From Lachnospiraceae bacterium (GTDB lineage Bacteria; Bacillota; Clostridia; Lachnospirales; Lachnospiraceae), in assembly GCA_021202075.1 (NCBI GenBank), contig JAJQDT010000116.1, forward strand, positions 62,001-126,000: a stretch of 64,000 nucleotides of DNA, written 5' to 3'. The notes under the pieces are model-generated. The model had not been told where the DNA came from and ran no database searches. It was given only the letters and a program-made list of their open reading frames with translations. Both the position numbers and the translations under genes were made by a program. Shown here piece after piece: positions 9,134-18,617 of the stretch. Numbering within the stretch: position 1 is the stretch's first letter; the number at the start of each line of letters is the position of its first letter.

Positions 9134-10171
9134 TTACATAAACTTCCGGAAGAATTCGCACTGTGCGTCGTTGCACGTTGCGGCAATTTCAGATCTCATA
9201 TTCAGATGGAAGACGTGTCCAAGCTCATGATCCTTGTCCCCATAAAACTGAAATTCACACGGCACCTGGCATTCCATAAGGCGGCTGTAGAGAAGCGCTG
9301 CCTGCGACTGGAGGAAATCTCCGGTACAGGTCATGAAATAGGTCGGAACATAATTCTCCGTAATCGTTTTCGGCACACAGATTTTCTCCAGATTCTCCTT
9401 TGTGGCTCCGTCCGCAAACAGATCATTCATAAGTTCCATGGTCTGGCTGTCCATGCCGACTTCTTCGTCCATCCAGTACGCGCCGCAGTTCAGCGCGATC
9501 GCGGTCGGGCGGAAGATCTGTGGAAACGCCCCCTCGCTGCGCTCGACGGCAGGTCGGTTCGCCCATGAAAGTTCGCTGTGCGAAGGGCGAACCTGCGGAA
9601 CCGTAAACGGATACAGCGCAGCGTATTCCGGATTCGTGCAGATTCCGGCGTAGAGTCCTAGCGCGTGCGCGCCGGCAGAATCCCCCACCATGAAAATATG
9701 TTCCGTGTCGAACCCATACTCCTGTGCATGGGAGAGCACCCAACTCACCACCAGATTCGTGTCCTCCTGGCACGACGGGAACTTATACTCCGGCGCCAGG
9801 CGGTAGGTGAAATTCACCACAGCAAATCCTCTCTGGGTCAGGCTCATGCAATAATACTGATACAGCTCTTTATCTCCATAAACCCAGCCGCCGCCGTGAA
9901 TACTGATGATGACCGGGAGCGGTTCGTCGTTTAAATTTTCAGCGAAGCCGGTATCCTCTTTCCCTCCAGATGCATTTCCTGCCGGCGAATCTGCATCATC
10001 CTGCGTTTCATTTTCCTTCGGGCGGTACACGTCCAGCAGCTGACAGTCCGCGTCTGTGCCGTAGCGGATGTCGTCAAACCGCCGCACATCCTCCGGCGTC
10101 GTAAGACCGGCGTCCCGGATGTCATCGTTCTTTTTAAACTCTCTTCTTAATGTATCGCTTGCCAGTGACAT
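9134..10171 (-). CDS. Cytoplasmic alpha/beta-hydrolase (HSL/BD-FAE-type esterase) with inserted segments
   Basis: A 345-residue hydrolase without a signal peptide. The oxyanion motif is ISIHGGGWVYGDK, the nucleophile elbow is VGDSAGAH, and the terminal catalytic His lies in GDKDHELGH. The start at 10171 is chosen by AGGAGA 9 bases upstream. Two surplus segments interrupt the fold: an acidic Ser/Gly/Asp-rich stretch before the HGGG motif (about residues 65-90), and about 25 residues after YPFTVPQ encoded by a nested inverted repeat (9556-9593). The frame is intact in both places. It probably forms an operon with the DUF89 gene. Acts on small acyl esters by family; natural substrate unknown. 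Confidence 0.83.
   Translation of the reverse strand: MSLASDTLRREFKKNDDIRDAGLTTPEDVRRFDDIRYGTDADCQLLDVYRPKENETQDDADSPAGNASGGKEDTGFAENLNDEPLPVIISIHGGGWVYGDKELYQYYCMSLTQRGFAVVNFTYRLAPEYKFPSCQEDTNLVVSWVLSHAQEYGFDTEHIFMVGDSAGAHALGLYAGICTNPEYAALYPFTVPQVRPSHSELSWANRPAVERSEGAFPQIFRPTAIALNCGAYWMDEEVGMDSQTMELMNDLFADGATKENLEKICVPKTITENYVPTYFMTCTGDFLQSQAALLYSRLMECQVPCEFQFYGDKDHELGHVFHLNMRSEIAATCNDAQCEFFRKFM
9534..9600 (-). repeat. Nested inverted repeat inside the esterase coding sequence
   Basis: On the minus strand GGTTCGCCC pairs with GGGCGAACC (9 bp) and encloses a smaller hairpin TTCGC-ACA-GCGAA on its 5-prime side, followed by CTTTCAT. Flanking GCAGG/CCTGC and a GTCGAGCGCAGCGAGG tail may extend it. 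The layout (outer stem, nested hairpin, unpaired strand) matches the intergenic family 1 repeats. It falls where the protein has extra residues relative to relatives. Structure observed; kinship to the repeat family is inferred. Confidence 0.5.
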
Positions 10172-10230
10172 AATAAATGATCTCCTTTCTTTCCACAATG
10201 ATTGCCCTTTTGTTGTCTTTTCCTAACCCG

Positions 10231-10288
10231 GACAAGCCTAAACCAAAGCTCTGCTATTTTACCGGGAAAATGTTCTTAAGCACCTAAA
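10231..10288 (+). repeat. Dispersed ~58-bp repeat (family 3), copy a, degenerate
   Basis: This segment ends in GTTCTTAAGCACCTAAA and aligns along its length with the copies at 38107-38164 (same orientation) and 35879-35936 (inverted). It overlaps the stop codon of the ATPase gene that ends at 10284. The upstream part is diverged. Confidence 0.6.
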
Positions 10289-11864
10289 CTACCGCCTCAA
10301 TCAGCAGCCTGTCGCCGAGTACAATCTCCTGTATTCCCGGTTTTTTGTTCTTATTAAAGTTAAAGCTAAGCATATAGCCTTTTTTCAAATGAAAATAATC
10401 AAGATAACCGGACAGCTGATTTTCTCCCCGTTTGTTGTACGCATTGCCCCGCCACAGCTTCAACTCCAGGATATTTTGTTCCCCCTTATAGAAAATTACC
10501 AGGTCCATACGCTCGCTGTTCCGTGTCTGCGGCTCAATGCTGTAATTTCCAATGCCATTGATAATCGGCTTAAGGAAAAGAAGAAAATACTTCCTTCCCA
10601 CGTTTTCCAGAAATGAATCGTCCTCCTGACTATATAACTCTTCAAATGTCTCAATAAACTTTTCTAATATCCGCCGGATATCCAGATGACCGCCGACAAA
10701 GAACTGATTCCTTTCACGCTCACCGGCATCATACATCTTGTTCGTCACAAATTCTTCTGAAATAAAGTTATTATATAGTACAGCCTCAAAAATCCGATTT
10801 GAAATCACCGCCCGCTCATTTTCATTCCGGATAAATCCAAACATTGCCGCGTCCTTGATATAAGGACTTGTCGCGACATATGGAATGGTCTTACCGTTAA
10901 ACAGCAGTTTGTAAACAACCTCCCTCAATTCCGGATACGTTTCCAGTTTTCCCATCAGAGATTCATACAGTGGATTATCTTCTCTGACAATTCTCTTTTC
11001 AGCTTCATAGAAACCTTCTTTTGTCCACGCTCTGCTTCTGTCCGGGAATTCATCGGTTCCCGAAATTTTTTCATCCAGAAGCTTACAGATACGGGAAACC
11101 AGAACGGGGTATCCCGATGTGTAATTATAAATCAATTCCGAAATTTCCTGAACATTCATTCCTGTATGATAATCATTTTCATACTGCTCAAGCATATTCG
11201 TAATATCCTCTACGCCAAAACTCATGTCGACATCAAAATCGGCTGCGATGTTCCATGGAGAATTCGTTTTGTGTTCCTCTTCCGGGCGAATTTTTCTCTT
11301 AATGCTGCGCACATCATATACACCGGCGAGAATCACAGAGTGAAAAGCGGCAACATCAGGACGTTTTAAATAATACGCCCGCAGCTGCGACAGAAAATCC
11401 AGAAATACCTGATTGTTCGTAGCCGTATCTACCTCGTCAATTAACAGAACAATTTCTCTATCCGCTTTTTGACACCATATTTTCAAAACTCTGAATAAAT
11501 CCTGCAACGAATACTGCTCTTCCTGCTTCTTCCTGAATTTTTTTAGTTTCTCTTCAATTTCGTCTGGAAAAGACACTACATTATCAAGAAGTTCATTCGC
11601 AAATGCCGCAACAAAAGCAGGGATACTCTGAAAACAATCCGTATCCATTGTCTGAAAATCAAGGCTGACGACCTCATATTCGCTTTCAAGATACTTCGCA
11701 AGAGCACGCAGGGTAGTCGTTTTCCCATACTGCCGCGCCCTGTTAATTGTAAAATACTCGCCAAGCTCCACCATTTCACGGATTACTTTCAGTCTGGAAT
11801 CCAGATTTACCATGTAATGTCGGTTCGGATCACAGGCGCCGTTTACATTGAATCTTTTTGCCAT
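10284..11864 (-). CDS. AAA-ATPase_like / PD-(D/E)XK nuclease superfamily protein
   Basis: A 526-residue protein with the AAA-ATPase_like (PF09820-type) plus C-terminal PD-(D/E)XK layout common in Lachnospiraceae and Bacteroidetes. It opens with a GACDPNRHYMV segment. Walker A is RARQYGKTTTL and Walker B is IVLLIDEVDTA. The nuclease-like tail has MDLVIFYKGEQNILELKLWRG, that is D...ExK, followed by QLSGYLDY. Start 11864 is supported by GGGAG; a 49-codon upstream extension of the frame runs through a structured repeat and is rejected. Function in the family is unknown; transfer-associated or defence roles are speculative. It is transcribed alone. Confidence 0.88.
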   Translation of the reverse strand: MAKRFNVNGACDPNRHYMVNLDSRLKVIREMVELGEYFTINRARQYGKTTTLRALAKYLESEYEVVSLDFQTMDTDCFQSIPAFVAAFANELLDNVVSFPDEIEEKLKKFRKKQEEQYSLQDLFRVLKIWCQKADREIVLLIDEVDTATNNQVFLDFLSQLRAYYLKRPDVAAFHSVILAGVYDVRSIKRKIRPEEEHKTNSPWNIAADFDVDMSFGVEDITNMLEQYENDYHTGMNVQEISELIYNYTSGYPVLVSRICKLLDEKISGTDEFPDRSRAWTKEGFYEAEKRIVREDNPLYESLMGKLETYPELREVVYKLLFNGKTIPYVATSPYIKDAAMFGFIRNENERAVISNRIFEAVLYNNFISEEFVTNKMYDAGERERNQFFVGGHLDIRRILEKFIETFEELYSQEDDSFLENVGRKYFLLFLKPIINGIGNYSIEPQTRNSERMDLVIFYKGEQNILELKLWRGNAYNKRGENQLSGYLDYFHLKKGYMLSFNFNKNKKPGIQEIVLGDRLLIEAVV

Positions 11865-11904
11865 GTTCGGAGACTCCCTTACATTACCATGTGGGCTTCT
11901 TATA

Positions 11905-11986
11905 GTAAACGACTTTAGTCGTTTTACTTTGCGCCGGATACGAGGCTGCTTTAAGCAGCCATTCCCTGCGTATCCGTGTGCATCAA
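11905..11986 (+). repeat. Structured intergenic repeat, family 1, copy A
   Basis: 5-prime hairpin GTAAACGAC-TTTA-GTCGTTTTAC; outer stem CGGATACG/CGTATCCG; nested hairpin GGCTGC-TTTA-AGCAGCC on the 5-prime side; ATTCCCTG; tail TGTGCATCAAAT. The architecture is the same as in copies B-E, but the stems have different sequence. A small TGACA/TGTCA hairpin follows the tail. Confidence 0.75.
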
Positions 11987-12043
11987 ATATAATGACAGCC
12001 CTCATTGTCAAATTGTGCCGCTAAAACGCCTTTCTTCAAGACT

Positions 12044-12865
12044 TTACTCTCTGCGGATCCGCGCCGGATTGTAGATAATATTGCCATGCCCGGGCTGCAC
12101 GTTTTCGAGCGCCCGCAGGCCTTTGTCGCCGCCAAACTCCATCGGAAGGTCGTCGGTCTCTCCTGCCAGGATCTGATCACAGACACGGATGTTGTCCTTA
12201 ATCACTTCCGGTGAAAGCACTCCATCCCCGTGAGACGCCAGAACCTTATCAAATTTGCCGTCCAGCTTCCTCTTCAGTCTGCAAAGGCTCTCCCGGTATT
12301 CTTCGACCGTGGTCGAATAATCCTGAAATAAAAATGTAAAGCCATTGCAGGCATCTCCAAGAAGGACGGTTCGTTCCTCCGGAAGCAGCATCACCAGGCT
12401 GCCCCTGGTATGTCCCGGGCAGGCATAAATCTCTACCGAGATCCCTCCCAGGTCAAAGCGGTCCCCTTCCTTCAAATCATTCCAGTCCGCGATTGGCACC
12501 ACCGGTGTGAAATCCTCCTCCGTCACCTGATCTCCGCCCGGCATCATGCCCAGGCCGCCCTTGCGGAATTCCCAGGTGCAGTGCTTTTCATAGATATAGG
12601 CATCGTCCTGGTTGATGTAGACATTCTCCGCCGGGAACTCCGACGCCCCCATCGCGTGATCCACATGCCCGTGCGTCAGCAGCACCGTGACCGGTTTGTA
12701 CGTCAGTCGGTCGATCAGCGGCTTCACAAACCCGATCCCGCTGCCCGAATCCAATAGCGCCGCCTGATTCTCACCCTCCACCAGATACATCAATTCCGTA
12801 GAAAACGCAAAAATCCGGGTAATCCGCTCGCTCACCTTTTCTGTCTTGAATTCTGAAGTGATCAT
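12044..12865 (-). CDS. MBL-fold metallo-hydrolase
   Basis: A 273-residue metallo-beta-lactamase-fold hydrolase. The zinc signature THGHVDHAMG (HxHxDH) lies near residue 60, with later ligands in CPGHTRGS and LGDACNG and a C-terminal ASHGDG. This pattern fits glyoxalase II-like or small-ester hydrolases rather than a beta-lactamase. The start at 12865 has AAGGGAG six bases upstream; the frame extends a further 48 codons upstream with no signal. It stands alone between two family 1 repeats. Substrate cannot be assigned. Confidence 0.85.
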   Translation of the reverse strand: MITSEFKTEKVSERITRIFAFSTELMYLVEGENQAALLDSGSGIGFVKPLIDRLTYKPVTVLLTHGHVDHAMGASEFPAENVYINQDDAYIYEKHCTWEFRKGGLGMMPGGDQVTEEDFTPVVPIADWNDLKEGDRFDLGGISVEIYACPGHTRGSLVMLLPEERTVLLGDACNGFTFLFQDYSTTVEEYRESLCRLKRKLDGKFDKVLASHGDGVLSPEVIKDNIRVCDQILAGETDDLPMEFGGDKGLRALENVQPGHGNIIYNPARIRRE

Positions 12866-13140
12866 AGTTTCTCCCTTCTCAGAATCGTTATTTTTCAGGA
12901 TCGTCCTCTCACAGACGATTCCTGTCCGTATTCTTTTCCAGGCCAGTTTAACAGCCCGTATCTGCTGGTTTTCACTATACCACATCCGCGGGCAAAAAGC
13001 CATCTGCAATCACACCTTTTCCGTTTTTCACACAATTTCCACCCCGATTTTTAATGCAAATCCCAAACAACAACTCTTTCGAGCAAGAGGCCGTATTCCG
13101 TCTCCTGGCCGCCGCATGGTTGACTTCTTAAGCATCCCTG
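12866..13140. other. Non-coding stretch upstream of the MBL-fold gene
   Basis: About 275 bases, expected to hold the MBL gene promoter on the minus strand; no confident -35/-10 pair. A short CTTCTTAAGCATCCCTG near 13125-13141 resembles the end of family 3 repeats but is too short to call. Confidence 0.4.
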
Positions 13141-13142
13141 TG

Positions 13143-13236
13143 CAATCGGATAGGGGGAGGCCTCTCCCCTATCCGCCTGCGCGGGGCGCGTGTGGCGTAA
13201 GCCACAAAACTCCTCTCGCGCCCCTGTGCATAAAAC
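13143..13236 (+). repeat. Structured intergenic repeat, family 1, copy B
   Basis: 5-prime hairpin CGGATAGGGG.../CCCCTATCCG (13147-13175); linker CCTGC; outer stem GGGGCGCG/CGCGCCCC (13183-13190 with 13217-13224); nested hairpin TGTGGC-GTAA-GCCACA (13191-13206); AAACTCCTCT; tail TGTGCATAAAAC. A terminator-like hairpin follows at 13242-13264. Confidence 0.85.
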
Positions 13237-13241
13237 AACAT

Positions 13242-13264
13242 GGACCGGGCGATACACCCGGTCC
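13242..13264 (-). terminator. Probable terminator of the first sugar ABC operon
   Basis: GGACCGGG/CCCGGTCC stem, followed on the minus strand by ATGTTGTTTTATG. It lies about 75 bases beyond the stop of the permease gene. The T-run is broken, so confidence is moderate. Confidence 0.6.
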
Positions 13265-13337
13265 GATTCTATGAAAGAAAAAAATAGCTTGCACGGATAT
13301 TTGACTTCCTTAGCGGTTCCATACAATGTTCCGTATC

Positions 13338-14321
13338 TTACGCCGCCCGATCCTCTTTCCTCTTATTGGAGGCGATCGCTCTCCTCTTGATCTGGAATGC
13401 GTCGAACCACATCACGAGCAGCATGATCGCGCCCTTGGCGATGAACTGATAATAGGTGTTCAGGCCCGCGAGCTGCATACCGTTCGCCAGAAGGCCCATG
13501 ATCAGGACACCGGCGATACAGTTGGCGATCTTGCCGTCGCCGCCGCGGACGGATACGCCGCCGACCAGGACGCCCGTCAGAACGGTGATCTCAGTGCCTG
13601 CCGCGGTACCTGCCGCTGCCGCGCCGACACGGGCGGTCAGGATGACAGCGCCGAAGCCGCAGAACAGACCCGCGACGCAGCCGATTGCGTATTTCATGCG
13701 CTTGACATTGATACCGGCCAGCCTTGCCGCCGCCTCATTGCCGCCGAGTGCGAATACGTAGCGGCCGAAGTAAGTGCGGTCCATGATGAAGCTCATGATG
13801 ATTCCGAAAATAATCATCGCGATGGTCGCGTAGGTCAGGCTCGGGTGGAAAATCGTGCCCTGGCCGATGACCTTGAAGCCGTCCGGCAGGTTCGAGATAG
13901 TCTTGGAATTTGTGATAACGTACGCAACGCCCTGATAGACTGTGCTAAGACCGATGGATACGAAAATACGCGGCAGCTGCAGCAGCTGCTCCAGCAGCGT
14001 GCCGAGTGCTCCGAACGCCACGCTGACCGCCACGGTGATGATGACGACGACCGGAATCGGAAGCCCGGTGTTGGTCAGCATCAGGGCCGCCAGTACGCCG
14101 CAGATACTCATCTGATAGCCGACCGCCATATCCAGGCCGCCGGACATCATGATCAGCGCAATGCCGTATGTACAGATGATGATATACGCGTTCTGGTTCA
14201 AAATATTCAACAGGTTCTTCACGGTCAGGAAGTTCTTACTCGTGAAGGTAAATACCACGCAGATAACCAGCAGCAGCACCCAGGCGAGGTTTCTTCTGCA
14301 AAAATCTACTACTTTCGACAT
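13338..14321 (-). CDS. Sugar ABC transporter permease (RbsC/MglC type)
   Basis: A 327-residue permease of the BPD_transp_2 family with about 8-10 hydrophobic helices, expected to form the inner-membrane channel of a monosaccharide importer. The family motifs MMSGGLDMAVGYQ and the ATPase-contact loop ALGGNEAAARLAGINV are clear. The start at 14321 follows GGAGTAAGAT and is 4 bases after the stop of the ATPase gene, so translation is probably coupled. Last gene of the minus-strand operon with the ATPase (14325) and binding protein (15915). Confidence 0.93.
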   Translation of the reverse strand: MSKVVDFCRRNLAWVLLLVICVVFTFTSKNFLTVKNLLNILNQNAYIIICTYGIALIMMSGGLDMAVGYQMSICGVLAALMLTNTGLPIPVVVIITVAVSVAFGALGTLLEQLLQLPRIFVSIGLSTVYQGVAYVITNSKTISNLPDGFKVIGQGTIFHPSLTYATIAMIIFGIIMSFIMDRTYFGRYVFALGGNEAAARLAGINVKRMKYAIGCVAGLFCGFGAVILTARVGAAAAGTAAGTEITVLTGVLVGGVSVRGGDGKIANCIAGVLIMGLLANGMQLAGLNTYYQFIAKGAIMLLVMWFDAFQIKRRAIASNKRKEDRAA

Positions 14322-14324
14322 ATC

Positions 14325-15815
<1,491 letters not shown>

Positions 15816-15842
15816 ACTATATCCTTTCTATCTCATTTATAC

Positions 15843-15872
15843 GAAAGGCTGCCGCAAAAGCAGCAGCCTTTC
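15843..15872 (-). promoter_or_regulatory. Intercistronic hairpin between binding-protein and ATPase genes
   Basis: GAAAGGCTGC pairs with GCAGCCTTTC around a 10-base loop. No long T-run follows on the minus strand. Such hairpins commonly protect the upstream binding-protein message or partially terminate it, giving more binding protein than ATPase and permease. Role inferred. Confidence 0.6.
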
Positions 15873-15914
15873 ACATTTCCTGTCTATCGTCAGCGAATCA
15901 TGACAGTTTTCTTA

Positions 15915-16964
15915 TCAGTCGTCCGGATAATACTCATCGATTGTATCCGGGGTGATTTCGATGCAGCGCTCAGAATAAACCTTGTCCACAACGCGGTCTG
16001 ACCAGGTGCCATCCATCAGCTTGTAGCAGGTCATCGGTGTGCCCTCACCAAGCATTACCGTTCCGCGGATTACGGAATCGCCCGTCACAGAACCTCTGAT
16101 CTTCTCACGGATAAACTCAGCCGTATCTACCGTAAATACAGCAAACTCATCGGTGTCGATGCCGGCCGCCATAACTGCCTCATTTGCGCCTTGTCCCTGA
16201 TCGGTACCATAGGTCAGGATTACCTTCAGGTCTTCATTGTTCATGAGCATCATTTCTGCGTAGCTCTGCGGCACGGAAGCGCCGTCCGCCTGTGTGGTCT
16301 CATGCTCTTCTACGATAACTGCCTTGGATGTATACTCTTCAATCTCGCGAAGTCCGTCGCATCTCGCGACCGCATCCTCGTTCTCAGAGTTCGTCAGAAG
16401 GCCAACCTTGATGGAGCCATCTTCCGCATCCGGGAAGGTCTCCTCAATCCATGCTGCGGCAAGCTGCGCCTCTACCTGGCCGGATTCCTTCTGGCTGATG
16501 TTGATGCAGACATCGTATGCGTCTGCGTTGTCAAGAACGGTACCGATGACGATGATAAACGCGCCTTCCTCTCTCGCCTTGATCAGCGCGTCAGAAATCG
16601 AGGACGCATCCACAACGAAGCAGATGATATAATCCATACCCATCGAAACAAAATTCTCAACCGTCTGGATCTGGGTCTGTGCGTTGCCGTTCGCATCCGC
16701 TACATCATACTCCATGCCATAGCTGGTGAAATACTCTTCCATCTGGTTGGACATGTCCGTGAAAAACTCCGAGGACATCATCAGTGCGGAAAAACCAACC
16801 TTCTTACCGGTCAGATCCGCGCCTTCCGCCTCAATGGCTTCCGTCACTTCCTCCGCAACGCTCTCCGCCTCCGTCTCCTCTTCCGCCATCGCGGTCGTAA
16901 AGCTGCCAAGGCTTCCAAGCACCATACAGCCTGCCATCAGTAATGCCATCAGTTTCTTCTTCAT
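15915..16964 (-). CDS. Sugar ABC transporter substrate-binding protein
   Basis: A 349-residue exported binding protein (Peripla_BP_4 fold). The signal peptide is MKKKLMALLMAGC..., with a Sec cleavage site near AMA-EE; LMAGC could act as a non-standard lipobox. An acidic linker (residues 28-50) leads into GKKVGFSALMMSSEFF, and a hinge segment EDLKVILTYGTDQGQGA is present. GGAGG lies 9 bases before the ATG, and a stable CCGCGCA/TGCGCGG hairpin sits just upstream of it. First gene of the transport part of the locus and downstream of the signalling genes. The family binds pentoses, hexoses or polyols; the ligand is unknown. Confidence 0.92.
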   Translation of the reverse strand: MKKKLMALLMAGCMVLGSLGSFTTAMAEEETEAESVAEEVTEAIEAEGADLTGKKVGFSALMMSSEFFTDMSNQMEEYFTSYGMEYDVADANGNAQTQIQTVENFVSMGMDYIICFVVDASSISDALIKAREEGAFIIVIGTVLDNADAYDVCINISQKESGQVEAQLAAAWIEETFPDAEDGSIKVGLLTNSENEDAVARCDGLREIEEYTSKAVIVEEHETTQADGASVPQSYAEMMLMNNEDLKVILTYGTDQGQGANEAVMAAGIDTDEFAVFTVDTAEFIREKIRGSVTGDSVIRGTVMLGEGTPMTCYKLMDGTWSDRVVDKVYSERCIEITPDTIDEYYPDD

Positions 16965-16988
16965 AAAATTCTACCTCCATCACTTTCT

Positions 16989-17096
16989 CCGCGCACACCT
17001 GCGCGGGTTCCGGAGCAATCCGTTATCGACTGTCGTTGTTTCCTGTGAAAATTCAGGTTCCTTATTTGGCAGACAGGATTTCCAGCCGATTGCTCC
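16989..17096 (-). promoter_or_regulatory. Structured leader between pseudo-ABC and binding-protein genes
   Basis: On the minus strand GGAGCAATC (17096-17088) can pair with GATTGCTCC (17020-17012), enclosing TCCTGT/ACAGGA; a second hairpin CCGCGCA-GGTG-TGCGCGG (17006-16989) lies about 10 bases before the Shine-Dalgarno site of the binding-protein gene. Likely a leader with an RNA-level role or a promoter region; no known riboswitch is recognised. Confidence 0.45.
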
Positions 17097-17120
17097 CGCT
17101 TTCGTTATAGAAAAAGAATA

Positions 17121-18617
17121 TCAGAAATTCCATTCGTTTTGGGGTGGAAAAAATTGTGAAACGGTGGCGATTTTTGCATTTTTTCCGTTTTGCGTACAGA
17201 TAATCCGGTCACAGTCTTCGCGCATCTCATCCGGAGTCTTTGAAAAATACAAAATACGGCTTCCTCTTTTTTCCACGTCATGCAGATATGTGCGCAAACG
17301 AGCCGTCTCTTCCAGAGTCATGCCGCTGTACGGGCTCTCCAGTATCATGATTTTCGGATGGGCAAGCTCCCAACGGTAAATGGAAAGAATTTTTCTCTGA
17401 ATCCGGTCCAGATCACTAATCTCAGTTTTGTCAGGCTCGATTCCCGTCATCCGATAAAGCTTTTCGATAATATTCCGGCGAATATCCCGGCGAATTGCCC
17501 TGACTGGTCCGCGTCCGGCACGCCCCGGAATCGGGAGCAGCAGATTATCCGCAATATCCAGGTTACTGACAAGACTCTCTCCACTGTTGACCGGTATCAC
17601 CACAGTACCCCTGCAAAAGCTCTCACCCGCCTCCGGAATATGCGCTCTCACTTCTTTTTCCCAGAAAAGCGGATTCTGTCTCTGCACAAAAGAAAGATAA
17701 TGCCAGATTCCGTCCTCCATCTCCCACTCATAGTCATATATGCCCAGAAATCCTTCCGCAGGTTCCTCGGATTCATACGGCGATAGCATCTCCGTCTCTG
17801 ACTTTCTGTCCGCTGTTTTCCCTGATTCGCCCTCCATCCTGTTATGGGCAGCCGCATCCGCTCCTGCAGTTGCTTCCTCTGTGCCTGCCGCAGCAGTTCC
17901 CGCCGCCGGTCTGCGCAGGCATAGCCGAACCCGGTCATCCATGCTCCCCCACTCCTTCAGATCAACTCCGCCTGCGAGAACCTGTATCCGGTTCGCAATC
18001 TCCGCAAACAGTGTATAGCACCTTGAAAGAATGACAAACGTAATCCCTTCCGCATTCGTCCGCCGGATCAGTTCACTGATCTCTTCTGCCTCTTTCCCCT
18101 CATAAATACCATGCGTAGCGTCCAGAATAATCAGCCGCGCTCCATGCATATTCGCTTTCAGGATGCTCAGCTTTTTCCGATCGGTCTGGCTTAACATCCA
18201 CGGTTCCTCGTCGGCCCGGATATCCAATCGTTCCTTTTCCAGGTATTCATCTACCTTTCGCTCCGCTTTTTTTCGATTATAAGGCAGCAAAGAAAACGGC
18301 AGATGCCGCACCGCCTCCAGATTCTCCGCCACACTCATGGTCTCCACGAGCTCCTGCTCCGCAGTGATGGTATAGATCTGATAATAATAAGCGGTATTCC
18401 GGTCATAGTCCTCTACCTTTTTTCCATTCAGAAAAAGACTGCCTCCTTTCAGAGCGCAGTCTCCCGCAAACACCTTCGCCAGAGTCCGGATTCCGCTGTC
18501 CTCGATTCCCTGAATGTACAGGATATCTCCTTCATAGATTTCGACGTTATAATCACGCAGCGCGTCCTCACCCACATCATCAAGACGGCCATGCACAATA
18601 CGGAGCAATTCTTTCAT
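17121..18617 (-). CDS. Degenerate double ABC ATPase (pseudo-ATPase) in a two-component operon
   Basis: A 498-residue protein with the length and layout of an MglA/RbsA-type sugar ATPase but with its catalytic motifs lost. Where the neighbour at 14325 has GENGAGKST, this has GIEDSGIRT (Walker Lys and Ser gone); LSTAQMQIVEI becomes LSQTDRKKLSI; Walker B VLIMDEPS becomes LIILDATHG, lacking the catalytic Glu. In domain 2, Walker B ILIFDEPTRG is IMILESPYSG and no Walker A is visible. A low-complexity Ala/Gly/Glu-rich insert of about 55 residues separates the halves. Its start overlaps the kinase stop by 4 bases (ATGA). I infer a regulatory or scaffold role linking the transporter to the kinase. 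An inactive ATPase relic is possible, but the intact frame and coupling argue against decay. Confidence 0.8.
   Translation of the reverse strand: MKELLRIVHGRLDDVGEDALRDYNVEIYEGDILYIQGIEDSGIRTLAKVFAGDCALKGGSLFLNGKKVEDYDRNTAYYYQIYTITAEQELVETMSVAENLEAVRHLPFSLLPYNRKKAERKVDEYLEKERLDIRADEEPWMLSQTDRKKLSILKANMHGARLIILDATHGIYEGKEAEEISELIRRTNAEGITFVILSRCYTLFAEIANRIQVLAGGVDLKEWGSMDDRVRLCLRRPAAGTAAAGTEEATAGADAAAHNRMEGESGKTADRKSETEMLSPYESEEPAEGFLGIYDYEWEMEDGIWHYLSFVQRQNPLFWEKEVRAHIPEAGESFCRGTVVIPVNSGESLVSNLDIADNLLLPIPGRAGRGPVRAIRRDIRRNIIEKLYRMTGIEPDKTEISDLDRIQRKILSIYRWELAHPKIMILESPYSGMTLEETARLRTYLHDVEKRGSRILYFSKTPDEMREDCDRIICTQNGKNAKIATVSQFFPPQNEWNF

Noticed and set aside
17121-18617. Ordinary sugar ABC ATPase
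   Set aside because: Length fits, but Walker A, signature and Walker B residues are lost in both halves when set against the intact neighbour at 14325-15815.
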